Shown: positions 1 to 5,623 of the stretch, in pieces
Numbering within the stretch: the first letter of the stretch is position 1
How the letters are laid out: each line of letters begins with the position of its first letter
From: JANMDR01 sp031376425
Lineage (GTDB): Bacteria; Pseudomonadota; Gammaproteobacteria; Burkholderiales; Usitatibacteraceae
Length of the DNA: 10,836 nt
Assembly: GCA_031376425.1 (NCBI GenBank)
Contig: JANMDR010000186.1
Location: 1 to 10,836, forward strand
Reading direction: 5' to 3'
Translations under genes and position numbers: made by a program
The notes under the pieces: model-generated
Databases searched by the model: none
What the model was told of the DNA's origin: nothing
What the model saw: only the letters and a program-made list of their open reading frames with translations

Positions 1-1
1 A

Positions 2-331
2 GTCATTACCGCTTTTGCGCACAGTTATTTCGGTGAAAAGCGCTTAATCGGCCCGCTCGCGGCCTCGAATGACGGCGTGATGTCGCGGTTATTAGCCAAG
101 CAGGTTATCCGTTTGGCGTGGCATGTTACGTCATTGTTATGTATTGGGCAGGCGCTAGTGTTGCTCCGCGCCGCAATTAAGCCGCAATTTTTTGATCCCA
201 CCTTGATTGGCGGAATAGGGGTACTTTACGTCGTGATAGGATTGTCCGACGCCATCATCACGCGAGGTAAGCATATTGGCTGGCCACTGCTGACGGCAAT
301 TGGCGTGTTCGCGTTATTGGCTTTGGTTTGA
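2..331 (+). CDS. C-terminal part of a small integral membrane protein (5' end outside window)
   Basis: The reading frame is open from base 2 with no start codon needed, so this is probably the 3' end of a longer gene; the ATG at 77 is internal. The 109 visible residues contain AHSYFGEKRLIGPL, then RLAWHVTSLL, followed by three hydrophobic segments separated by short polar loops, and end in a hydrophobic tail. The pattern (HS.hGE near the N-terminus, then R.aWH.tS, then helices) matches a widespread family of uncharacterised four-helix membrane proteins, as far as I can recall it. No enzymatic motif is visible and no function is assigned. It converges on the minus-strand NTF2-like gene across an inverted repeat at 359-393. 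Confidence is high that this is coding and moderate for the family. Confidence 0.7.
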   Translation, partial: VITAFAHSYFGEKRLIGPLAASNDGVMSRLLAKQVIRLAWHVTSLLCIGQALVLLRAAIKPQFFDPTLIGGIGVLYVVIGLSDAIITRGKHIGWPLLTAIGVFALLALV

Positions 332-358
332 AGAACCAATCAGATTGATCGATATCGA

Positions 359-393
359 CCAATGTAAGCGGATGAACTACTGGCTTACATTGG
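359..393. terminator. Perfect 11-bp inverted repeat between convergent genes, probable bidirectional terminator
   Basis: CCAATGTAAGC at 359-369 is the exact reverse complement of GCTTACATTGG at 383-393, with a 13-base loop. It lies 27 bases after the stop of the rightward membrane-protein gene. Its right arm covers the last codons of the leftward NTF2-like gene, whose stop is in the loop. On the plus strand it is followed by GTTTATTTG, a weak T-rich tract; no T-run follows on the minus strand. Transcription termination or mRNA 3'-end protection is the likely role, inferred from position and symmetry. Confidence 0.5.
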
Positions 394-835
394 GTTTATT
401 TGCACTTGAAATTCGCTTTGACTGATTCGCTCTCAAGCCGTCGCGTAAAAACCTAACGCTTTGAATCAAGCCATCTTTGACCTCGTATATTGCGAGGGTC
501 GATTCTGATTTGTCCGCAAAAGAGGTGGTGGATTCATACACCACAAAACTATCGGACACTAACTGGCGCGTAACTTCAACTTCGACGTCGCCTTTCTTGA
601 ACATCGGGGCAAACAGTGCCCGTAAGTGTTCTTTTCCTTTGCCAAGAGATTTATCTGGATATACAAAAATTTCGACATTTTCGGCGTACGTAGACATGAA
701 ATCAGCAAAGTTATGATCGGCCAACGCTTTTGTGCGCTTATTGACCACGCTCAATGGCGTTTGCTCATTTTGCTGGGCATTGGTTAGAACGGGTAGTAAG
801 ACAGCAAATACGAGATAGAGAGTAACGATTCGCAT
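377..835 (-). CDS. Exported NTF2/SnoaL-like fold protein of unknown function
   Basis: The 152-residue product starts with a signal peptide: MR, a hydrophobic core at about residues 3-18, and a TNA-QQ cleavage site near residue 20. The mature part resembles the SnoaL-like/NTF2 superfamily. It has an N-terminal helix (VNKRTKALADHNFADFM), the YAENVEIFVYPD strand region at about 50-61, a G.e.l...F..mF segment at about 66-79, and then beta strands with alternating hydrophobic residues to about 130. The last 20 residues are polar and probably disordered. Such proteins are often small-ligand binding or isomerase-like domains; no catalytic residues can be assigned here. The ATG at 835 was chosen over an upstream ATG at 904 because it gives a clean signal peptide and has GGAG eight bases before it. 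It lies 100 bases downstream of envZ on the same strand. Confidence 0.75.
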   Translation of the reverse strand: MRIVTLYLVFAVLLPVLTNAQQNEQTPLSVVNKRTKALADHNFADFMSTYAENVEIFVYPDKSLGKGKEHLRALFAPMFKKGDVEVEVTRQLVSDSFVVYESTTSFADKSESTLAIYEVKDGLIQSVRFLRDGLRANQSKRISSANKPNVSQ

Positions 836-843
836 TAAACTTG

Positions 844-847
844 CTCC
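844..847 (-). promoter_or_regulatory. Shine-Dalgarno site that sets the NTF2-like gene start
   Basis: On the minus strand GGAG lies eight bases before the ATG at 835. The alternative upstream ATG at 904 has no comparable site, and it would put 23 residues in front of the signal peptide. Confidence 0.7.
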
Positions 848-882
848 AAAAGAGACTGGTAGTGACGAAACTAGGATTTGTA

Positions 883-902
883 GTGTTAAGCTTAAATAAC
901 AC
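883..902. promoter_or_regulatory. Inverted repeat GTGTTA-N8-TAACAC, candidate operator upstream of the NTF2-like gene
   Basis: GTGTTA at 883-888 and TAACAC at 897-902 are exact inverted arms. Between them lies the 10-bp palindrome TTAAGCTTAA (886-895). On the minus strand a poor sigma70-like pair, TTGTGT then 16 bases then TACAAA (882-877), overlaps it. A closely similar element, GTGTTTTAAGCTTAAAT, occurs at 3261-3277 in front of the EF-hand gene. A regulatory site is therefore plausible, but the binding protein is unknown. Confidence 0.35.
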
Positions 903-935
903 AATAATGGCTGAAGTTAAGTTTTTTTGATGGTG

Positions 936-2303
936 TTAAATCGGCAATGTCACCCGCGCTTCAACCCCAGGTTTATCACCACGTGCTAGCAAGGTAAACG
1001 TCCCGCCATGCATCGCGCAGATACGCTCAACAATCGCTAACCCCAATCCCGCGCCGGACGCGCCCGTGCGTGAACCGTCAAGCCGGGTGAAGGGTTGTTT
1101 TAGGTGGTTGACGAGATCGGGTGGTACCCCAATGCCGTCATCAAATATGCTAATAATTTTGTGTGTTGGGGTTTGACTGGTGACTAATTCAATATTATCG
1201 CCGCCGTGTTTGCGGGCGTTTTCAATTAAGTTATCAACTAGTCGCTGCATAGCAACGGGGCGTAGTTTTAGGCCGCCGACATTGCCTAGGTTTAACTGTA
1301 CCGTTTTCGTTTGACCGCTACTTTGAATGGCGCGTATGGCGCGTTCTGCAGCACCGCGCAATAAAAAATCTAGATCTACTTGCTCTGCAATTTCAGCATT
1401 TTCATTGCGGCCGAAATCTAAGAACTGATCAATAATTTTATTGATGTCGTTAATATCAGCTTCAAAATCACTAATGGTGCTACGTTCCACTGGCAGCATT
1501 TCAACACCTAGCCGTAACCGCGCTAGCGGTGTGCGCAAATCATGCGAAACACCCGCTAGAAAAATAGTGCGCTCGCTATCTTTGCGGTCAAGGTTTGCCT
1601 TCATTTGCTCAAATGCTGCTGATACTGCACGCACTTCAGTTGGGCCGCCTTCAACGGGTTTGGTCACCTCTCCAAGTCCGATGGCTTTAGCTGCTTGGGC
1701 TAAACCTTTTAAAGGGCGATTTAATCGCAGCACCAAAAATACCGCACCCCCTAGAGCGACAAATGCACCGAATAATCCCCAACTCAACCATGCCCAAAAA
1801 AAGTCTTGCGGCAGCACGCGGTTTTGTGGAAACACCACCCACACATGGGATAACTTTATTGGAAGTTTTGTTAACAGCAGGGGAGGGGGAGCATCAGCGA
1901 CTTGAAGCCTCTTCGCTTTTGGACGTTCAAATACATAAATATCGGCATCGGTGCCAAATAGTTCTTTGAGCTTTTCGCGCGCATTGCGCAATGCAGGAAT
2001 ATCGGGCGCTAGTTCTAATGGCGCGTCGTCCCGTACCCGCGTTGCGGGCTGCACACGTATCCCTTTTTCCTCGCGTAGCTTCAGCATAAATTCATTCTGC
2101 GAAGCTTCAGGTATGAGCTCAAGGGCGGCGCGAATGGTTTTTAAATGGCTGATATAGCCGTTATTAACCAGCTGCTGGCGCGGCTGCACCGAGTAAAACC
2201 GAAACACCCATACCGATAAAGACTGGCTTAGTATCAGTGCCAATGCAATCACTAAGGTGGTGCGCGCCAGCATGGATTGAGGCATTAGCGCACTCAACTT
2301 CAT
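936..2303 (-). CDS. envZ: EnvZ-like osmosensor-type sensor histidine kinase
   Basis: This 455-residue inner-membrane kinase senses a periplasmic signal and sets the phosphorylation state of the OmpR-like regulator encoded just upstream. Transmembrane helix 1 is at about residues 14-34, a periplasmic domain at 35-165, helix 2 at about 168-193, and HAMP at about 194-245. The HisKA H-box is GVSHDLRTPLARLRL with the phosphorylated histidine at 254, nearly identical to the EnvZ H-box. The HATPase domain has the N-box LVDNLIENARKHGG (355-368), DDGIGVP (388-394) and the G2 box GAGLGLAIVERI (417-428). All catalytic motifs are intact. Its ATG overlaps the ompR stop (ATGA, 2303-2300), and AAGGAAG lies about ten bases upstream inside ompR, so translation is probably coupled. 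The stimulus cannot be read from the sequence; the periplasmic domain resembles EnvZ only loosely. Confidence 0.93.
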   Translation of the reverse strand: MKLSALMPQSMLARTTLVIALALILSQSLSVWVFRFYSVQPRQQLVNNGYISHLKTIRAALELIPEASQNEFMLKLREEKGIRVQPATRVRDDAPLELAPDIPALRNAREKLKELFGTDADIYVFERPKAKRLQVADAPPPLLLTKLPIKLSHVWVVFPQNRVLPQDFFWAWLSWGLFGAFVALGGAVFLVLRLNRPLKGLAQAAKAIGLGEVTKPVEGGPTEVRAVSAAFEQMKANLDRKDSERTIFLAGVSHDLRTPLARLRLGVEMLPVERSTISDFEADINDINKIIDQFLDFGRNENAEIAEQVDLDFLLRGAAERAIRAIQSSGQTKTVQLNLGNVGGLKLRPVAMQRLVDNLIENARKHGGDNIELVTSQTPTHKIISIFDDGIGVPPDLVNHLKQPFTRLDGSRTGASGAGLGLAIVERICAMHGGTFTLLARGDKPGVEARVTLPI

Positions 2304-3055
2304 TTTTTCGGCACTTCCTTACCATCAGGTACAAATACATAACCAAAGCCCCAAACAGTTTGAATATAGCGGGGGTTGGCGCTATCTTCGCCGAGCAATT
2401 TACGTAAACGCGATATTTGTACATCAATGGAGCGATCAAAACTTTCATGCTCACGTCCACGCGCAAGCTCCATCAATTTGTCACGCGATAAGGGCACACG
2501 TGTTTGCGAAGCCAGTACTTTTAGTAGACCAAATTCACCCGTTGTCATCGGCACAGCAACGCCATTTTTATGCAATTCCCGTGTACCTAGGTTAAGTGTG
2601 AAAGGGCCAAAATCAATGATTTCATCGTCAATCGTGGGTGCGCCCGGTGTTGGCAGTGCCACCTGACGGCGGAGCACGGCATTAATACGGGCTACCAACT
2701 CACGCGGATTGAATGGCTTGGGCAAATAATCATCAGCGCCCATTTCTAGGCCGACGATACGATCAACATCATCGGCACGGGCGGTTAGCATAATGATGGG
2801 AATTTGTCCGTCAGCACCTGTACGCGCACGCAAGCGCCGGCAAATCGCAAAGCCATCCTCATTAGGGAGCATGACGTCGAGCACAATTAAATCGTAACGC
2901 GTACGCGCAGCGGCACGATCAAGGGCTACGCCATCGGGCACGGTATCTGCCGCAAATCCTTGCTCGGTTAGGTAGCGCTTAAGTAGGTCGCGCAAACGTA
3001 AATCATCATCCACTACTAGGATACGATGTCGCGGGGGGGGATTTTGTTGAGTCAT
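2300..3055 (-). CDS. ompR: OmpR-family DNA-binding response regulator
   Basis: This 251-residue cytoplasmic regulator has a receiver domain (about 11-125) and a winged-helix DNA-binding domain (about 145-243). The acidic pocket VVDDD is at 14-18, the phospho-acceptor Asp60 lies in VLDVMLP, and Thr91 and Lys113 complete the site. Stretches such as RIVGLEMGADDY, PKPFNPREL, LSRDKLMELARGRE and RSIDVQISRLRKLLGED closely follow E. coli OmpR, and the C-terminus YIQTVWGFGYVFVPDG is almost identical. It is cotranscribed with envZ through a 4-base overlap. The start at 3055 fits the usual OmpR N-terminus, but no strong Shine-Dalgarno site precedes it. The divergent region upstream (3056-3314) contains GTTAC repeats that could be autoregulatory sites; this is inference. 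Confidence 0.95.
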   Translation of the reverse strand: MTQQNPPPRHRILVVDDDLRLRDLLKRYLTEQGFAADTVPDGVALDRAAARTRYDLIVLDVMLPNEDGFAICRRLRARTGADGQIPIIMLTARADDVDRIVGLEMGADDYLPKPFNPRELVARINAVLRRQVALPTPGAPTIDDEIIDFGPFTLNLGTRELHKNGVAVPMTTGEFGLLKVLASQTRVPLSRDKLMELARGREHESFDRSIDVQISRLRKLLGEDSANPRYIQTVWGFGYVFVPDGKEVPKK

Positions 3056-3140
3056 TATGATCGTGCTCGATATTTTTGGTAACGTTGTAATTATCGCAAA
3101 CTAAGTTGCCTAGCGGGTTGTCTGTGTGGGTGGTTTGGTC

Positions 3141-3154
3141 AGTTACTTGTAACT
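3141..3154. promoter_or_regulatory. Inverted repeat AGTTAC-TT-GTAACT, candidate regulator-binding site
   Basis: The six-base arms AGTTAC and GTAACT are perfect inverted repeats around a TT centre. They lie about 87 bases upstream of the ompR start, in the divergent region shared with the EF-hand gene. The half site GTTAC recurs at 3188, 3198 and 3281. The binding protein is not known. Confidence 0.35.
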
Positions 3155-3187
3155 GAATGTTAGTATTTCCGAGAATTTAGCTTCGCT

Positions 3188-3202
3188 GTTACACGAGGTT
3201 AC
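3188..3202. promoter_or_regulatory. Tandem GTTAC direct repeats with 10-bp period, candidate OmpR-type box
   Basis: GTTAC at 3188-3192 and GTTAC at 3198-3202 are separated by five bases, that is one helical turn centre to centre, and each is followed by a CGAG/GAG-like tail. OmpR-family regulators typically bind tandem direct half-sites of about 5-6 bases spaced 10-11 bases, and GTTAC-type half-sites are known for RstA. The position between divergent ompR and EF-hand genes fits an operator. Assignment to this OmpR is inference. Confidence 0.35.
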
Positions 3203-3249
3203 GAGTTATCAGCAACTAATATGGATTCGCATCGTTCTTATCTGTAGGC

Positions 3250-3278
3250 TTAACAACGTTGTGTTTTAAGCTTAAATT
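3250..3278 (+). promoter_or_regulatory. Sigma70-like promoter of the EF-hand gene, overlaid by two palindromes
   Basis: TTAACA (3250-3255, five of six matches to the -35 consensus) is followed after 17 bases by TAAATT (3273-3278, four of six matches to the -10 consensus). The 10-bp palindrome ACAACGTTGT (3253-3262) overlaps the -35 box. The 12-bp palindrome TTTAAGCTTAAA (3265-3276) overlaps the spacer and -10 box. The distance to the EF-hand ATG (36 bases) and its GGAG site is suitable. A repressor or activator could act through the palindromes; that part is inferred. Confidence 0.45.
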
Positions 3279-3314
3279 TAGTTACTAACCCCAACCCCTC
3301 ATCTGGAGATTCTC

Positions 3315-3800
3315 ATGAAAACCATGTTTAATACAAAATCAACCTTTTCAACTAGCAAAATCGTTGGCGTTTTAGCTGCTAGCCTTATCGCTGTTAGCGC
3401 TAGCCAAGCTTTCGCTGCAAATGCAAACGGTGCCCACCCAGTTAAGCATGCGGCAATCGAAGCAATTAAGGCTGCGGATACCAATAAAGATGGTCTAATC
3501 AGTCGCGCCGAGGCTGAAGCCGGTTTGCCAAGAGTAGCCAAGCATTTTGATCAGCTAGACACCAACAAAGACGGGCAAATTTCTGCCGACGAGTTTAAAG
3601 CTGGACATCAGAAGGCCAAGCACATGCATCTTGCAAAGCTCGATACTGATAAAGATGGCTCTATTAGTCGCGCTGAGGCCGAAGCCAATGCACCGCGCTT
3701 AGCAAAACACTTCGACGAAATTGATACCAATAAAGACGGTAAATTATCTCGTGAAGAAATTCAGGCGGCAAGGGCTAAAATGCATAAAAAAGGTGCGTAA
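3315..3800 (+). CDS. Exported four-EF-hand calcium-binding protein
   Basis: The 161-residue product has a long signal peptide (basic N-terminus, hydrophobic core at about 16-28, ASQAFA-AN cleavage near residue 35). It is then built almost entirely of EF-hands. Four canonical 12-residue loops are seen: DTNKDGLISRAE (55-66), DTNKDGQISADE (82-93), DTDKDGSISRAE (110-121) and DTNKDGKLSREE (137-148). Each has D/N at positions 1, 3 and 5, Gly at 6 and Glu at 12, so calcium binding is expected. The tail is Lys-rich. GGAG at 3305-3308 lies six bases before the ATG. It acts in the periplasm or outside the cell, probably as a calcium sensor or buffer; the partner is unknown. It is the first gene of a rightward group with DUF1800 and DUF1501 genes, and is divergent from ompR-envZ. 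Confidence 0.9.
   Translation: MKTMFNTKSTFSTSKIVGVLAASLIAVSASQAFAANANGAHPVKHAAIEAIKAADTNKDGLISRAEAEAGLPRVAKHFDQLDTNKDGQISADEFKAGHQKAKHMHLAKLDTDKDGSISRAEAEANAPRLAKHFDEIDTNKDGKLSREEIQAARAKMHKKGA
3477..3767 (+). repeat. Internal duplication of an EF-hand pair within the calcium-binding protein gene
   Basis: Residues 55-96 (bases 3477-3602) and 110-151 (3642-3767) are offset by exactly 55 residues (165 bases). Over 42 aligned positions ending at residues 94 and 149 I count 28 identities, including SRAEAEA, AKHFD and DTNKDG. This indicates duplication of an ancestral two-EF-hand unit. Confidence 0.75.
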
Positions 3801-3811
3801 TTTTTATGCTT

Positions 3812-3851
3812 GCGCTTGCGGGCTATACCTGCAAGCGCTACCTGCAAGCGC
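3812..3851 (+). terminator. Strong hairpin with a duplicated 3' arm between the EF-hand and DUF1800 genes
   Basis: Bases 3812-3822 (GCGCTTGCGGG) pair with 3828-3838 (CCTGCAAGCGC) over 11 bp, with one G-U pair and a 5-base loop. The 13-bp unit TACCTGCAAGCGC is repeated perfectly in tandem (3826-3838 and 3839-3851), so the left arm can pair with either copy. No U-run follows. A partial terminator, a processing site or a stabiliser that lowers expression of the downstream DUF1800-DUF1501 genes relative to the EF-hand gene is likelier than full termination. The function is inferred. Confidence 0.45.
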
Positions 3852-3910
3852 CGTTTGTTCACGCAACCGTAATCGAATTGAGCTTTAAAATTTCAGTGCC
3901 TTACAGGTCA

Positions 3911-3915
3911 GAGGA
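3911..3915 (+). promoter_or_regulatory. Shine-Dalgarno site that sets the DUF1800 gene start
   Basis: GAGGA lies seven to eight bases before the ATG at 3923. It supports that start over the upstream in-frame ATG at 3806, which lies only six bases after the EF-hand stop and would translate through the hairpin repeat. Confidence 0.75.
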
Positions 3916-3922
3916 AATTATC

Positions 3923-5578
3923 ATGAGCATCTCAAAATTAGTTAAATCGAAGCGCTGGATTCCGCACTTGGTGCTGGGTGTCAGTATAGTGATGACAGTG
4001 CTTGCAGCAGTGTTTGCGTCCGTGTTGGTTGCATTGGTGTTGCCGGCATCGAACACTTTTGCCGCATCAAATTCTGGGGCTATCGGTGCAGATGCAGCAC
4101 GCCATTTATTGAGCCGCACAGGGTTTTCAACTGCCGAGACTGAAATCGCAAAGCTGGCAATACTCACAAGGCAGGAAGCCGTCGCGAAAGTTGTCGTTCC
4201 GGCTGATGAGAGTGCGCTTTTGCCCAGGCCTGCTTGGCTTGATGAAAAGCCGTTGACACAAAAAAGTCTCGCGGAAAAAACCCGTGAGGCACAAGAAAAT
4301 TATCGCAAGGTCAATAACGAATGGACGATGGAATTACGCGATTGGTGGGTTGGCAATATGTTGCAAACCGAAACGCCGTTGGCCGAAAAAATGACCTTGT
4401 TTTGGCATAACCATTTCGCTACTAGCCAGCAAAAAGTGCGCATTGCCCATCTGGTATACGCCCAAAATAGCTTGTTCCGTAAGCAAGCCTTGGGCAATTT
4501 TGGCACCTTGCTCCGCGAACTTTCACGCGATCCCGCCATGCTTATATATTTAGATAGCGTGAACTCCAAGAAAGAAGCGCCGAATGAAAATTTTGCGCGT
4601 GAAGTGATGGAGTTATTCTCTTTAGGTGAAGGTAATTACACCGAAAAAGATATTAAAGAAGCTGCACGTGCTTTTACTGGCTGGAGTGTTGATCGTGAAA
4701 ACGGCAAGTATATGTTTCGTCGTGGCGCACATGATTTTGGCAAGAAGACTATCTTCGGTAAAACCGGAAACTTTGATGGCGATCAGGTGATTGATTTGAT
4801 TCTGGCGCGCCCCGAGGCGGCGCAATTTATTACGCGAAAATTATGGCGCGAGTTTGTATCGCCAACACCGGATGAGTCGGAAGTAAAACGCTTGGCAATT
4901 GTTTTACAAAACAGTGGCTATGATTTATCTAAATTGATGGTGGCTATGCTGTCTAGCGATGCCTTTTTTGCGGCTGATAATCGTGGCGTGCTCATTAAAT
5001 CGCCTGTTGAGTTTGTAATCGGTATGGTAAAAACCTTTAACGTGAAGCCTCCCAATGTTCGCCCGTTCGTACTGCAAATCGCGCTACTTGGGCAGAATTT
5101 ATTTTTGCCGCCGAATGTGAAAGGCTGGCCTGGGGGCGAAGTATGGATTAACAGCGCATCACTGCTTAACCGCAAACAAATGCTTGACCGCTTATTTGGT
5201 AGTGAAGACCGCATGGAAAGCGTGATGGCAAGTATGGATGCGCTGGCCGAAATGAATGGCGATAAGCTACCTAGCAAAGATGCCCGTATGGCGCGGCGTA
5301 TGGAGCGCACCATGGGCGGTGTGCATATGAATTTGCCAGCAGTGGCGAAGACGTTTGCGCGTCCTGATGGCGATGCGGCGATGCGCCGCGTGGTGCTACC
5401 GATTGCGCCCGTAAATGCCCCCAGAGTCGTTAACACCTTAAATGCAAAATCAGATCCAATGGCAGCGAGCGCGGCGGTAAATGCGGTAACTGCACCTAGC
5501 GCGACAGGCTTAGGTGAAGAACAAGCTTTGCTAGCGCTACGTCATTTGGTGAATGACCCAACTTATCAGCTCAAGTAA
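3923..5578 (+). CDS. DUF1800 family protein, exported or membrane-anchored
   Basis: The 551-residue product starts with a basic stretch (KLVKSKR) and a hydrophobic segment at about 14-40 ending in PASNTFAASN, so it is either an uncleaved anchor or a long signal peptide. The DUF1800 domain spans about 55-425 with family hallmarks: AARHLLSRTGF (58-68), WWVGNML (141-147), EKMTLFWHNHFATS (155-168), AMLIYLD (205-211), APNENFAREVMELFSLGEGNYTE, split by family convention around 219-241, ARAFTGW (248-254), HDFGKKTIFG (270-279), KSPVEFV (359-365) and PPNVKGWPGGEVWIN (396-410). The conserved His, Asn and Glu residues suggest a metal- or ligand-binding site, but the biochemical role of the family is unknown. 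The tail (about 425-551) is Met-rich, then Ala-rich. Its partner DUF1501 gene starts 45 bases downstream, the usual pairing for this family. Confidence 0.9.
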   Translation: MSISKLVKSKRWIPHLVLGVSIVMTVLAAVFASVLVALVLPASNTFAASNSGAIGADAARHLLSRTGFSTAETEIAKLAILTRQEAVAKVVVPADESALLPRPAWLDEKPLTQKSLAEKTREAQENYRKVNNEWTMELRDWWVGNMLQTETPLAEKMTLFWHNHFATSQQKVRIAHLVYAQNSLFRKQALGNFGTLLRELSRDPAMLIYLDSVNSKKEAPNENFAREVMELFSLGEGNYTEKDIKEAARAFTGWSVDRENGKYMFRRGAHDFGKKTIFGKTGNFDGDQVIDLILARPEAAQFITRKLWREFVSPTPDESEVKRLAIVLQNSGYDLSKLMVAMLSSDAFFAADNRGVLIKSPVEFVIGMVKTFNVKPPNVRPFVLQIALLGQNLFLPPNVKGWPGGEVWINSASLLNRKQMLDRLFGSEDRMESVMASMDALAEMNGDKLPSKDARMARRMERTMGGVHMNLPAVAKTFARPDGDAAMRRVVLPIAPVNAPRVVNTLNAKSDPMAASAAVNAVTAPSATGLGEEQALLALRHLVNDPTYQLK

Positions 5579-5623
5579 TGCAGCATATTCAATTTTACAG
5601 TGGATTTTACAGAGGAATAAGCC

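Noticed and set aside
349..358. 10-bp palindrome TCGATATCGA next to the inverted repeat
   Set aside because: A short AT/CG palindrome of this size is expected by chance in 10 kb, and nothing in its position supports a role.
477..716. Rightward 79-codon frame opposite the NTF2-like gene
   Set aside because: It is antisense to a gene with a signal peptide and ribosome binding site and shows no domain.
1441..2157. Rightward reading frames of 154, 68 and 68 codons opposite envZ
   Set aside because: They lie antisense to an intact, strongly conserved kinase gene, have no recognisable domains and are Ser/Arg-rich as expected for antisense shadows.
3806..3922. 39-residue N-terminal extension of the DUF1800 protein from the ATG at 3806
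   Set aside because: The ATG lies six bases after the EF-hand stop without its own Shine-Dalgarno site and would translate through the hairpin repeat. The ATG at 3923 has GAGGA at the right distance and directly begins a basic plus hydrophobic export segment.
4918..5436. Leftward 172-codon frame opposite the DUF1800 gene
   Set aside because: It is antisense to a clearly conserved coding region, has no family resemblance and no ribosome binding site.
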